The position numbers were made by a program, and so were the translations under genes. This document shows positions 34,711-43,183 of a stretch of 64,000 bases of DNA, one piece after another. Under the pieces are notes generated by a model. It was given only the letters and a program-made list of their open reading frames with translations. It was not told the DNA's origin and searched no databases. The stretch comes from Streptomyces himalayensis subsp. himalayensis (GTDB lineage Bacteria > Actinomycetota > Actinomycetes > Streptomycetales > Streptomycetaceae), in assembly GCF_013778455.1 (NCBI RefSeq), contig NZ_JACEHE010000016.1, forward strand, positions 172,884-236,883, given 5' to 3'. The number at the start of each line of letters is the position of its first letter. Positions within the stretch are counted from its first letter, which is position 1.

Positions 34711-36348
34711 TCACCGTGCGCCGGCGCCCCGGATCGCACGTCCCGCGAGGGCACCGGTGCGCCGTCCGTCCTCGATCACGAAGCGGCCGTCGATCAGTAC
34801 GTGCGGGATGCCCGTCGGCAGGGCCCGCGGCGCCTCGAACGTCGATCCCGCCGCGACCGTCTCCGGGTCGAAGAGCACCAGGTCGGCGCGGTAGCCCTCG
34901 CGTACGAGCCCCCGGTCGGCGAGGCGGAGGCGGGCCGCGGGACGTCCGCTGAGGTGGGCGACGCACTCCTCGAGGGAGAGGACGCCCAACTCCCGAACGT
35001 ACCGGCCGAGATACTGCGGGAACGTCCCGTACGCCCGCGGGTGCGGCTTGTCGCCCTGCAGGATCCCGTCCGAGCCGCCGGTGTGCACGCGGTGGCGCAT
35101 GATCGCCTGCACGTTCTCCTCGTGCCCCACGTGCTGGAGGATCGTCGAGCCGAGGCGGTCCTCCAGGAGTAGACGGCGAGCGGTGACCCAGGGCTCCTCG
35201 CCGCGCGCGTCGGCCGACTGCTGGATCGTCCTGCCGACGTGGGAGCCGAGCCCCGGCTGGGAGACGCCCGAGATCTCGATCGTGTCCCACTCGATCGGCA
35301 CGCCGTGGCAGCCGTCCGCGCCGACGATCTCCATGTGGTGGCGTATCCGCTCGGCGGTCTCGTCGTCGCGGAGGCGGGTCAGGATCGCCGCCGGACCGCC
35401 CTCGCTCGCCCAACTCGGCAGCATGGCCACCAGAGTCGTACAGCCGGGGGTGTACGGATACGTGTCCAGGCTGATGTCCGCCCCGGCGTCGAGCGCGTCG
35501 TCGAGGAGGGTGAGGAGCTCAGGGGCGCGGCCCTTGTTCACGCCGAAGTTCATGGTGGCGTGGGCGAGATGGAGGGGGCAGCCGGCGGTGCGGGTCAGCT
35601 CCACCATCTCCGCGTACGCCTCCAGGGCGCCCGCGCCGTACGAGCGGTGGTGCGGGCAGTAGTAGCCGCCGTGCGCGGCCACCACCCGGCACAGCTCGGC
35701 GAGTTCGGAGTCCTTGGCGTACATGCCGGGCGTGTAGGTGAGGCCGGACGACATGCCGACGGCGCCCTGCTCCATGCCCTCGGCCACCAGCCGCCGCATG
35801 TGGTCCAGCTCGGCGGGCGTCGCCTCGCGGTCGTCCCAGCCGACGGCGAGCATACGGACGGTGCCCTGCGGAATCAGATACGCCGCGTTGACGGCGATGC
35901 CCTCGCCGTCGAAGCCGTGGTCCAGACGGTCCAGGTACTCGCCGACCGAGCGCCAGCTGAAGTCGATGCTCTCGTCCCCGGGACCGCCGCCGTTCCAGCC
36001 GGTGATGGCCGTGCGGACCTCGGCGAGGGTGCGGTCGTCGACGGGCGCGTACGACAGGCCGTCCTGGCCGATGACCTCCAGGGTCACGCCCTGGGCGGCC
36101 TTCGCGCTGTGGTCCGGGTCGCGGAGGAGGGCGAGATCGCTGTGGGCGTGCATATCGATGAAACCGGGGGCGAGGGCCAGGGCGTCCGCCTCCAGCGTGC
36201 GGTGGCCGCCGCCGGCGGCCAGGCGCGGAGCGCCGTCCGACTCGCGGCGGATCTCGGCGATCCGGCCGCCGTCGATACGGATGTCGGCGCGGTACGAGGG
36301 GTCGCCGGTGCCGTCGAGCACGCGTACGCCACGGATGACCAGGTCCAT
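34711..36348 (-). CDS. N-acyl-D-amino-acid deacylase (D-aminoacylase)
   Basis: A 545-residue amidohydrolase that removes the acyl group from N-acyl-D-amino acids. The HxH metal motif GFIDMHAHSDLALL, then GMSSGLTYTPGMYA, CPHHRSYG, LHLAHATMNFG and the late metal Asp in HTGGSDGILQG all fit the family. The C-terminal RPAARLRLADRGLVREGYRADLVLFDPETV completes the composite domain. ATG 36348. It is separated from the upstream deaminase gene by an array of small hairpins but should share its promoter. With the deaminase it would feed released D-amino acids to the oxoacid pool. Confidence 0.92.
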   Translation of the reverse strand: MDLVIRGVRVLDGTGDPSYRADIRIDGGRIAEIRRESDGAPRLAAGGGHRTLEADALALAPGFIDMHAHSDLALLRDPDHSAKAAQGVTLEVIGQDGLSYAPVDDRTLAEVRTAITGWNGGGPGDESIDFSWRSVGEYLDRLDHGFDGEGIAVNAAYLIPQGTVRMLAVGWDDREATPAELDHMRRLVAEGMEQGAVGMSSGLTYTPGMYAKDSELAELCRVVAAHGGYYCPHHRSYGAGALEAYAEMVELTRTAGCPLHLAHATMNFGVNKGRAPELLTLLDDALDAGADISLDTYPYTPGCTTLVAMLPSWASEGGPAAILTRLRDDETAERIRHHMEIVGADGCHGVPIEWDTIEISGVSQPGLGSHVGRTIQQSADARGEEPWVTARRLLLEDRLGSTILQHVGHEENVQAIMRHRVHTGGSDGILQGDKPHPRAYGTFPQYLGRYVRELGVLSLEECVAHLSGRPAARLRLADRGLVREGYRADLVLFDPETVAAGSTFEAPRALPTGIPHVLIDGRFVIEDGRRTGALAGRAIRGAGAR

Positions 36349-36361
36349 CGGTTGCCCTTTC

Positions 36362-36515
36362 CCCGGGCTCCGCCCGGGTTGTCTCCCGCGCCTCCGGCGC
36401 GTGCCTTTCCGGGCTTCGCCCGGGCCTTTTCTCCGCGCCTCCGGCGCGGTTTCTCCCACCCGCCCGCCCTGCATTCGCGGGCTCCGCCCGCCCGGTCTCC
36501 CGCGCCTCCGGCGCG
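36362..36515. repeat. array of six short GC hairpins
   Basis: Six palindromic units with three-base loops: 36362-36378, 36387-36401, 36409-36423, 36433-36449, 36477-36491 and 36501-36515. Three are CGCGCCTCCGGCGCG cores, three are GGGC-TCC/TTC-GCCC type. On the transcribed minus strand each loop reads GGA or GAA. They fill the gap between the deaminase and deacylase genes. Confidence 0.85.
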
Positions 36516-36532
36516 TAGCTTCGCGGCCCCCG

Positions 36533-37873
36533 TCAGAAGAACGTCCGCACGTACTCCGTCACCGTCCCATCCGCCTCCACCACCGGGATCAGCTGCCACT
36601 TGTCGAACGATGTGCACGGGTGCGACAGGCCAAGGCCGACCCAGTCGCCGACCTCCAGATCGGCCTCCGCGGAGGTGCGCAGCCAGCCGTGCTGGTCCGA
36701 GAGGCCGGTGACCTCGATCCCGGTCGCCTGGCGCTCGGCGCCGTCGCGGGCGCCCCGGACCACCTGTGCCTGCGGCAGGTGCAGATCGTACGCGGCGTCC
36801 CGCTTGCCCGCGTTGACGAATGCCTGGTCCGCGGTGGGCCGCGAGACGACCTGGGCCCACAGCCGGAACGCCGGGTGCAGCGCGCCCTCCTCCGGGATCC
36901 GGTTGAACGGCGTCACATGCTTGTAGTGGCCGTCGTCGTGCGACACGTAGGCGCCCGAGCGCAGCAACTTCAGGACGGGCAGGGAGAGTTCGGGGATCTC
37001 TGCGAAGACGTCCGCCACCGCGTCGAACCAGGCGCTGCCGCCCGCGCTGACGACGATCTCGTCGAGACCGGCCCCGGACCCCAACCCGGACGTCGCCGAC
37101 GCCGACCCGGACGACGCCGACCCCGACCCGGAGAAGCGGCCCGCCTTGTCGAAGTCCGCCGCGAGCGCCGTCAGGCGGCGCAGCCAGGCGCGGACCCGTT
37201 CCGGGTCAGCGTCCGGGACCTCGCCCTCGTATCCCGCGACGCCCACCAGCCGCAGCGTGTCCGCGGCCGCCACCGCGTCCGCGACAGCCATGCAGTCGGC
37301 CTCCGTCCGCGCCCCGGTGCGCGCGCCCTCGCCCGCGCCCAGCTCGACGACCACGTCGACCGGGCGTCCGCCGGCCGGCAGCGGGGACAGTGCGGCGTGC
37401 ATGAGCTCGACACCGCGTACCGAGTCGACGTAGCAGATGAAACGGAACTCCGCGTCCCCGGCGAGCTCCGCCGCCACCCACCGCAGGGCCGCGGCGTCCA
37501 CCAGCTCGTTCGCCAGGAAGACGCGCTGGATGCCGAACGCCCGCGCCACCCGCACCTGGTGCGGCACCGCGAGCGTGATGCCCCACGCGCCGTGCTCGAT
37601 CTGGCGGTGGAAGAGCTGGGGGGCCATGGAGGTCTTGCCGTGCGGTGCGAAGGCGAGGCCGTGGCGGGTCGCGTACGTCTCCATGAGCTTGAGGTTGTGC
37701 TCCAGGCGCTCGGCGGAGAGAGCGAGGACCGGAGTGGCGAAGCCGTCGGTGAAGAGGTTGCGGCGCTGGGCGGCCAGCTCGCCGACGGTCAGGCCGTCGG
37801 CGTCCGGCGGGAGGCCCTTGAAACGGTGGTCGACGCGTTCGGCGGCCAGGCGGGCGAGCGCTTCGGCACTCAT
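36533..37873 (-). CDS. D-threonine aldolase/D-serine dehydratase-like amino acid deaminase (fold III PLP)
   Basis: A 446-residue protein of the alanine-racemase-fold group. The PLP lysine is in FAPHGKTSMAPQLF (Lys80). The barrel shows CYVDSVRGVELM, VVELGAGEGARTGAR and VSAGGSAWFDAV, and the C-terminal metal-type site HPCTSFDKWQLIPVV has the His/Cys pair of the DSD-like family. Such enzymes act on D-serine or D-threonine. An unusual Ser/Gly/Ala-rich insert (GRFSGSGSASSGSASATSGL, about residues 245-270) comes from a DNA repeat. ATG 37873 follows GGGAGG. Its promoter faces the kinase gene across a palindrome. Confidence 0.85.
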   Translation of the reverse strand: MSAEALARLAAERVDHRFKGLPPDADGLTVGELAAQRRNLFTDGFATPVLALSAERLEHNLKLMETYATRHGLAFAPHGKTSMAPQLFHRQIEHGAWGITLAVPHQVRVARAFGIQRVFLANELVDAAALRWVAAELAGDAEFRFICYVDSVRGVELMHAALSPLPAGGRPVDVVVELGAGEGARTGARTEADCMAVADAVAAADTLRLVGVAGYEGEVPDADPERVRAWLRRLTALAADFDKAGRFSGSGSASSGSASATSGLGSGAGLDEIVVSAGGSAWFDAVADVFAEIPELSLPVLKLLRSGAYVSHDDGHYKHVTPFNRIPEEGALHPAFRLWAQVVSRPTADQAFVNAGKRDAAYDLHLPQAQVVRGARDGAERQATGIEVTGLSDQHGWLRTSAEADLEVGDWVGLGLSHPCTSFDKWQLIPVVEADGTVTEYVRTFF

Positions 37874-37893
37874 GGAGCCTCCCTGATGAGTAT

Positions 37894-37910
37894 GTTGCAC
37901 GCTGTGCAAC
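37894..37910. promoter_or_regulatory. palindromic operator between the divergent D-amino-acid operons
   Basis: A perfect 7-bp inverted repeat, GTTGCACGCTGTGCAAC, in the 134-bp intergenic region. TTGCA-N7-TGCAA symmetry suits IclR-family or similar dimers, and an IclR gene is in the right-hand operon. It lies just upstream of the -35 of the kinase promoter and inside the likely promoter of the deaminase gene. Confidence 0.65.
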
Positions 37911-37915
37911 GCGCA

Positions 37916-37945
37916 TTGCGTATGACGTTTCCTGCTGTCTAACAT
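37916..37945 (+). promoter_or_regulatory. promoter of the kinase-iclR operon
   Basis: TTGCGT (37916-37921), an 18-bp spacer and TAACAT (37940-37945), 63 bp upstream of the kinase GTG. The pair is near the sigma-HrdB consensus. Confidence 0.5.
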
Positions 37946-38007
37946 CCCCAGCGAACACCGGTCAATGCAGCCGCTGCGACCCGAGACCACGAGGAGCCGC
38001 GACCATC

Positions 38008-39099
38008 GTGACCACCGACGGACTCTCCCCTGTCCCCGATGTCGTGGACGTCGTCACGCTCGGCGAGTCCATGGTCACCTTCCTGCCCTCCCGCCCGGGC
38101 CGCCTCGCCGACGTACCGTCCTTCGACCGGGCCATCGGCGGCGCGGAGTCGAACGTGGCGTGCGTACTGGCGGCCGCCGGCCATTCCACGCGGTGGGTCA
38201 GCCGGGTCGGCGCCGACGGGTTCGGCGACCACCTGGTCGAGACGATCGGCGGGTACGGCGTCGACGTCACGTCCGTGCGGCGTGACCCGGAGCGCCCCAC
38301 CGGCATCTACTTCCGCACGGCCGGCGACCGCGCCACCGACGCCCACGAGGTGGCGTACTACCGGGCGGGATCGGCGGCCTCGGCGATGGCGGCCGACAGC
38401 GTGGACCTGGACGCCCTTCGTGCGGGTCGCATCCTGCACCTCTCCGGGATCACGGCCGCGCTGTCCGAGGAGTGCCTCGGCCTCATGCGGGAGCTGACGG
38501 CGTCCCGTCCCGGTCGCCCGCTCGTCTCCTTCGACGTCAACCACCGGCCCGGGCTGTGGCGCGAAGCCGACGGTCCGCGCGTACTGCTGGAGCTGGCGCG
38601 CGGAGCCGACATCGTGTTCGTGGGGGACGACGAGGCGCGGGAGGCGTGGGGGCTGCACGGCGTACGCGCCATCCGCGAGGCGCTGCCCGAGCCGGAGATC
38701 GTGGTCGTCAAGCAGGGTAAGGGCGGAGCGACCGTGCTCGACAAGAACGTCGACGGCCTGAACGAGGACGCCACGGGCACCGCCACCTTCGTACGTGCGC
38801 TGGACATCGACGTCGTGGCCCACGTCGGCGCCGGCGACGCCTTCGCCGCCGGGTTCCTGTCGGCCACGCTGCGCGGCCTCCCCGTACGCGACCGCCTGCG
38901 GCACGGCCACCTCATGGCCGCCGCCGCCCTCACCGTCCCCGGCGACCTCGGCACCCCTCCGGCCCGGAGCCACGCCGACCGCCTGGCCGCCCTCGACGAC
39001 AACGCGTGGGGGACACTTCGACTGGGCCCCGGCTGGACGGACGCCGTCACCGAGGACGCGCACGAGACGGAGGCCAAGGAGGAGGTACGCACCCCATGA
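38008..39099 (+). CDS. PfkB-family sugar kinase (2-dehydro-3-deoxygluconate kinase-like)
   Basis: A 363-residue ribokinase-fold enzyme. The first PfkB signature is near the N-terminus (GGAESNVACVLAAAGHSTRWVSRVGADGFG), and the second is VVAHVGAGDAFAAGFLSATL with the catalytic Asp. Other parts (VVTLGESMVTFLP, FDVNHRPGLW) fit KDG kinases best. GTG 38008 follows GAGGAGCC. It is the first gene of a plus-strand operon; the IclR gene overlaps its stop (ATGA). Its place in a D-amino-acid locus is odd, as KDG comes from uronates; the true substrate could differ. Confidence 0.88.
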   Translation: MTTDGLSPVPDVVDVVTLGESMVTFLPSRPGRLADVPSFDRAIGGAESNVACVLAAAGHSTRWVSRVGADGFGDHLVETIGGYGVDVTSVRRDPERPTGIYFRTAGDRATDAHEVAYYRAGSAASAMAADSVDLDALRAGRILHLSGITAALSEECLGLMRELTASRPGRPLVSFDVNHRPGLWREADGPRVLLELARGADIVFVGDDEAREAWGLHGVRAIREALPEPEIVVVKQGKGGATVLDKNVDGLNEDATGTATFVRALDIDVVAHVGAGDAFAAGFLSATLRGLPVRDRLRHGHLMAAAALTVPGDLGTPPARSHADRLAALDDNAWGTLRLGPGWTDAVTEDAHETEAKEEVRTP

Positions 39100-39896
39100 G
39101 CCAGACCGTCGACCGCGCGCTGAGCATCCTGCCGCTGCTCGCCGAGGGACCCGCCGACCTGGGGCAGGTCGCCGACCGCCTCGGCGTCCACAAGTCCACC
39201 GCGCTGCGGCTCCTGCGCACCCTGCACGAGCACGGCCTCGTCCACCGCCAGGCCGACCAGCGCTATCGCCTGGGCGCCCGCCTCTTCGCCCTCGCGCAGG
39301 AGGCCGTCGAGAACCTCGACATACGGGAGATCGCCCACCCCTACCTCGTCGACCTCAACGAGAAGTGCGGGCACACCGTGCATCTCGCCGTGTACGAGGA
39401 GAACGAGGTCCTCTACATCGACAAGGTCGAGAGCCGCTACCCGGTGCGCATGTACTCGCGTATCGGCAAGCCGGTCGCCATCACGGTCGCGGCCGTCGCC
39501 AAGCTGATCCTCGCCGATCTCCCCGAGGCCGAGCGGCGCGCGCTCGCCGAGAAGCTCGACTACCCCATGTACACGGCCCGTTCGATCCCGAACGCCGCCG
39601 CCTTCCTCAAGGAGCTGGCGACCGTACGCGAACAGGGCTGGGCCACCGACCTCGGTGGCCACGAGGAGTCCATCAACTGCATTGCCGCGCCCATCCGCGG
39701 TGCGGACGGGCGGGTCGTCGCGGCCATGTCCGTCTCCGCGCCGAACGTCGTCGTCACCGCCGAGGAACTCCTCACGCTGCTCCCGCTGGTGCGCCGCACC
39801 GCCGACGCCATCACCCGTGAGTACTCGGGCAGCGCCCCTGCGAGGGACACCCCCACCTCGCACGGCCCGGCACGGCCCGTCCCCGGAAAACCCTGA
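39096..39896 (+). CDS. IclR family transcriptional regulator
   Basis: A 266-residue regulator. The N-terminal winged HTH (TVDRALSILPLLAEGPADLGQVADRLGVHKSTALRLLRTLHEHGLVHR) is followed by the IclR effector domain: GHTVHLAVYEENEVLYIDKVES, GKPVAITVAAVAKLILA, GGHEESINCIAAPIRG and VVAAMSVSAPN. ATG 39096 overlaps the kinase stop. The last 25 residues are Pro/Ala-rich and repetitive. It most likely binds the palindrome at 37894-37910 and controls both divergent operons in response to a catabolic intermediate. Confidence 0.93.
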   Translation: MSQTVDRALSILPLLAEGPADLGQVADRLGVHKSTALRLLRTLHEHGLVHRQADQRYRLGARLFALAQEAVENLDIREIAHPYLVDLNEKCGHTVHLAVYEENEVLYIDKVESRYPVRMYSRIGKPVAITVAAVAKLILADLPEAERRALAEKLDYPMYTARSIPNAAAFLKELATVREQGWATDLGGHEESINCIAAPIRGADGRVVAAMSVSAPNVVVTAEELLTLLPLVRRTADAITREYSGSAPARDTPTSHGPARPVPGKP

Positions 39897-39897
39897 A

Positions 39898-39940
39898 AAA
39901 CCCGCAAAGACCCGCAAAGACCCGGAAAGACCCGGAAAGA
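39898..39940. repeat. 10-bp repeats between the iclR and ridA genes
   Basis: Four units like GACCCGCAAA / GACCCGGAAA fill the 45-bp gap, ending with AAAGAAATG at the RidA-type gene start. The last copies supply a GGAAAGA ribosome-site-like sequence. Confidence 0.7.
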
Positions 39941-39941
39941 A

Positions 39942-40361
39942 ATGAGCGACATGACCGAGAAGACCGCCCTCACCCCGGCCACCCACACCACCCCGCCCGC
40001 CAAGTTCTCGCATGGAGTCAGGAAGGGCAACATCCTCCAGGTCGCGGGCCAGGTCGGCTTCCTCCCGGCAGTCGAGGGCGAGGCCCCCACGCCCGCCGGC
40101 CCGACCCTGCGCGAGCAGACGCTGCAGACCTTCGCCAACGTCAAGGCGATCCTCGAAGAGGGCGGTGCCACCTGGGACGACGTGATGATGATGCGCGTCT
40201 ACCTGACCGACGTCGACCACTTCGCGGAGATGAACGAGATCTACAACGCCTACTTCGACGAGCAGGGGCTCAAGCAGCCCCCGGCCGCCCGTACGACCGT
40301 CTACGTCGGCCTCCCCAAGGGCCTGCTCATCGAGATCGACGCGCTGGCCGTCCTCGGCTGA
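39942..40361 (+). CDS. RidA family enamine/imine deaminase
   Basis: A 139-residue member of the YjgF/YER057c/UK114 group. It hydrolyses the reactive 2-aminoacrylate-type intermediates released by PLP dehydratases. The conserved Arg sits in PPAARTTVYVGLPKGLLIEIDALAVLG, and QVAGQVGFLP, EQTLQTFANVKAILEEGGATWDDV and VYLTDVDHFAEMNEIY match the family. ATG 39942 is used; ATG 39951 is a possible start. A RidA beside a D-serine/threonine-deaminase-like gene makes functional sense. Confidence 0.93.
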   Translation: MSDMTEKTALTPATHTTPPAKFSHGVRKGNILQVAGQVGFLPAVEGEAPTPAGPTLREQTLQTFANVKAILEEGGATWDDVMMMRVYLTDVDHFAEMNEIYNAYFDEQGLKQPPAARTTVYVGLPKGLLIEIDALAVLG

Positions 40362-40528
40362 CATCGCTCACCGCGTCACCGTCCCCGTCGTTCGACGGCT
40401 CACCCACAGGCTGCTGACGCCCATCAACTCCCCGCACGCCGTACATCACGGCACGGCGCCCGCCCCTGGCGCGCCGTGCCGCGATCCCCCCTGCCCGAAA
40501 GCCCCATGGAATTACGAGGCCCCCCTCC

Positions 40529-42037
40529 ATGTCCCTGTCCTTGTCCCCGCTCGCCGCGAACGCGTCCCCACTCGCGGCATCCGCCCCCGCAGAGACGCCA
40601 CCCCACACCGGCGGTCTCCTCGCCCTCGTCGACGGAACCGCGGGCCTGCTCACGGTCGCGGCCCTCGGCATCCTGCTGCTGCTCTTCCTGATCATCAAGG
40701 TGCGGCTGCAGCCGTTCGTCGCGCTGCTCGCCGTCTCCATAGCCGTCGGCCTCGCCGCAGGTCTCTCGGTCACCGAACTCTTCGGCACCGTCCAGAAGTC
40801 CGACGCCGTCTCGCTCATCGAGTCCGGCATGGGCGGCATCCTCGGCCATGTGGCGATCATCATCGGCCTGGGCACGATGCTCGGCGCGATCCTCGAGGTC
40901 AGCGGCGGTGCGGAGGTCCTCTCCTCCCGTCTGCTCAACCTCTTCGGCGAGAAGCGCGCGCCGCTCGCCATGGGCCTCACCGGCCTGATCTTCGGTATCC
41001 CGGTCTTCTTCGACGTCGGCATCTTCGTCCTCGCGCCGATCGTGTACGCCGCCGCCAAGCGCTCCGGCAAGTCGATCCTGCTGTACTGCATGCCGCTGCT
41101 CGCGGGCCTGTCGATGACCCACGCGTTCCTGCCGCCGCACCCCGGCCCGGTCGCCGCCGCGGGTCTGCTCAAGGTGGACCTCGGCTGGGTCATCCTGATG
41201 GGCATCGTCTGCGGCATCCCGGCCGTGCTCGCCGCCTGGGCGTACTCCGCGTGGATCGGCAACCGCATCTTCGTGCCCGTACCGCAGGACATGGTCGAGG
41301 CCGCCGACGAGGCCAAGGCCGCAGTCGTCGCCGAGCAGGAGGCCGCGGGCCGCCAGGCGCCCGAGAAGCCGGTCCCGCTGAGCACCGTCTTCCTGATCAT
41401 CGGCACCCCGCTGGTCCTGATCCTGGCCGCCACCTTCTCCTCGATCGCCTTCGACCCGTCGACGGGCCGCTCGGTCATCGAGTTCTTCGGCAACCCGTTC
41501 GTGGCGCTGACCATCGCCCTGTTCATGGCGTACTACCTGCTGGGCATCCGCCGCGGCTGGTCCCGCAAGTCCCTTGAGCGGGTGTCGACTTCGTCGCTGA
41601 AGCCGGTCGGCAACATCCTGCTCGTGGTAGGCGCCGGCGGCATCTTCGGTGCCGTCCTCAAGGGCAGCGGTGTCGCCCAGGCGCTGTCCGACACCTTCAG
41701 CGATATCGGTCTGCCGGTCATCGTCCTGGCCTATCTGATCTCGCTGGTCCTGCGAGTCGCCCAGGGTTCGGCCACGGTCGCGATCGTCACCACGGCGGGC
41801 ATCGTCTGGCCCCTCATCGAGGCCGGCGACCACTCGCAGCCCTTCGTCGCCCTGGTGATCATGGCCATCTCGGCGGGCTCGATCTTCGCCTCGCACGTCA
41901 ACGACGGCGGATTCTGGATCGTGGCGAAGTACTTCGGGATCTCCGAGCGGGACACCCTGAAGTCCTGGACCGTCCTGGAATCCGTCCTGTCCGTGGCGGG
42001 CTTCGTCGTGGCGGCGGTGCTGAGCCTGTTCGTGTAG
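40529..42037 (+). CDS. GntP family permease (gluconate / D-serine type)
   Basis: A 502-residue membrane protein with about 12-14 helices. Family signatures include GMGGILGHVAIIIGLGTMLGAILEVSGGAEVLS, FGIPVFFDVGIFVLAPI, THAFLPPHPGPVAAAGLL and GSATVAIVTTAGIV, with SHVNDGGFWIVAKYFGIS near the end. The family includes gluconate:H+ symporters and the D-serine transporter DsdX. Given the neighbouring deaminase and RidA, D-serine/D-amino acid uptake is plausible; gluconate fits the PfkB kinase. ATG 40529 (MSLSLSPL) has GGAATTACGAGG upstream. Confidence 0.93.
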   Translation: MSLSLSPLAANASPLAASAPAETPPHTGGLLALVDGTAGLLTVAALGILLLLFLIIKVRLQPFVALLAVSIAVGLAAGLSVTELFGTVQKSDAVSLIESGMGGILGHVAIIIGLGTMLGAILEVSGGAEVLSSRLLNLFGEKRAPLAMGLTGLIFGIPVFFDVGIFVLAPIVYAAAKRSGKSILLYCMPLLAGLSMTHAFLPPHPGPVAAAGLLKVDLGWVILMGIVCGIPAVLAAWAYSAWIGNRIFVPVPQDMVEAADEAKAAVVAEQEAAGRQAPEKPVPLSTVFLIIGTPLVLILAATFSSIAFDPSTGRSVIEFFGNPFVALTIALFMAYYLLGIRRGWSRKSLERVSTSSLKPVGNILLVVGAGGIFGAVLKGSGVAQALSDTFSDIGLPVIVLAYLISLVLRVAQGSATVAIVTTAGIVWPLIEAGDHSQPFVALVIMAISAGSIFASHVNDGGFWIVAKYFGISERDTLKSWTVLESVLSVAGFVVAAVLSLFV

Positions 42038-42045
42038 GCGGACAA

Positions 42046-42132
42046 CCGGCTGTTTCGGTACGGCAGTTCCGGTACGGCAGTTCCGGTACGGCGATTCCGG
42101 TACGGCGATTCCGGCCGTACCGGAACAGCCGG
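42046..42132 (+). terminator. terminator-like hairpin with tandem-repeat loop after gntP
   Basis: The outer arms 42046-42063 and 42115-42132 pair over 18 bp with one G-T wobble. The loop holds further copies of the 14-bp unit TTCCGGTACGGCAG/GA (42053-42108, four units), each of which can also pair with the right arm. Thus several alternative stems of equal kind exist. Confidence 0.75.
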
Positions 42133-42210
42133 GACTCTTCCCGTCGGGGTAATCGGGGCAATCGGGGGGTCGGGCGCCGCGGACACAGGGTCGTCGTCCA
42201 TACTGCCGCC

Positions 42211-43023
42211 GTGGAGCAGCGCAGAGGTCCGAACATTCAGCCCGTGCACGCCGCCGCGACCGACCCGGCGTACGTCCCCGGTATCACGACGCCCCGCCTC
42301 GCCGCCGATCCGGAAGAGACGGTGTCATCGGCGGACACCGCGGCGGAGACGGAGCCCAGGGAGGCCGTCGCCGAGGGGAACGCCGCCGAGGGGAACGCCT
42401 CCGAGACGCCGGAAGTTGAGGAGATCGCGGAGGCGCGTGACGCCGGTGGTCGCGAGGCTTCTTCGGGCGCACTCGAAGCCGATGACTCCGGCGACTCCAG
42501 CGGCTCCGGCGACTCCGATGTCGCCGGCGACCCAGACTCCGGTGACTCCGGCGACGCCGACTCCGGCGACGGCCCGGTCTTCGAGGCCGCCGACCGCCGC
42601 GGTTCGATCACCGCGGACCACAGCGGCGTACGCCTCCGACTGGACGACCAGGAGTGCGAGTTCCGCTGGGACGAGATCGGCGCGGTCGAGATCGAGACGT
42701 CCCGGTTCGGGCGCTGGTTCACGGTCACGGTCCATACGCCGGACCGCCGCTGGTACCCGGCCGACATCGAGGTCAAGGACAAGAGCCGCCTCCAGGAGTG
42801 GACGGACCAGCTCGACGCGGTTCTGGACGCCTACTTCGAGGACGGCGCCGAGGACGAGGCGGCCACCGAGACCGACGCCGAGAGCGCCGAGACGGACGCC
42901 GAGAGTGCCGAGACCGACGCCGAGAGCGCCGAGACCGACGCCCAGAGCGCCGACAAGCGCGACAAGGCCGAGAACTGCGACAAGGCCAAGACCAAGGTCA
43001 ACGCTGGCGACAGGGACGACTGA
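42211..43023 (+). CDS. acidic repeat protein with central PH-like domain
   Basis: A 270-residue protein from GTG 42211. Residues 1-125 are low complexity (Glu, Ala, Asp, Ser, Gly; DSGDSGDADSGDG), residues about 128-205 form one folded domain (GSITADHSGVRLRLDDQECEFRWDEIGAVEIETSRFGRWFTVTVHT) resembling a small PH-like beta fold, and residues 220-250 are four 7-residue repeats TDAESAE. The tail is Lys/Asp-rich. There is no signal or transmembrane helix. Function unknown; streptomycetes have similar proteins as I recall. A strong terminator follows. Confidence 0.75.
   Translation: MEQRRGPNIQPVHAAATDPAYVPGITTPRLAADPEETVSSADTAAETEPREAVAEGNAAEGNASETPEVEEIAEARDAGGREASSGALEADDSGDSSGSGDSDVAGDPDSGDSGDADSGDGPVFEAADRRGSITADHSGVRLRLDDQECEFRWDEIGAVEIETSRFGRWFTVTVHTPDRRWYPADIEVKDKSRLQEWTDQLDAVLDAYFEDGAEDEAATETDAESAETDAESAETDAESAETDAQSADKRDKAENCDKAKTKVNAGDRDD
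42871..42954. repeat. 21-bp in-frame tandem repeat encoding TDAESAE
   Basis: Four units (42871, 42892, 42913, 42934) of ACCGACGCCGAGAGCGCCGA(G) with few changes. The frame is kept, so the protein gains seven acidic residues per unit. Confidence 0.9.
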
Positions 43024-43066
43024 CCGCCTGGCACCCCGGTTCGGCCGCCAGCCGCTCCGACCGTTC

Positions 43067-43109
43067 CGGCCTCTCCCGTGAGGCCGGAACGGCCTCACGG
43101 GAGAGGCCG
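43067..43109. terminator. bidirectional terminator
   Basis: A perfect 19-bp stem (43067-43085, 43091-43109) with a GGAAC loop between the convergent acidic-protein and carboxypeptidase genes. Confidence 0.9.
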
Positions 43110-43183
43110 TGCGGCGGCACCCGCTGTACCGAATGCCCCGCCGACCGGGGCCACCCGCCGTAGCGAGTGGCCCCGCGGCCGGA

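Noticed and set aside
38358..40364. A 668-codon minus-strand open frame across kinase, iclR and ridA
   Set aside because: It covers three well-recognised plus-strand genes and has low-complexity composition.
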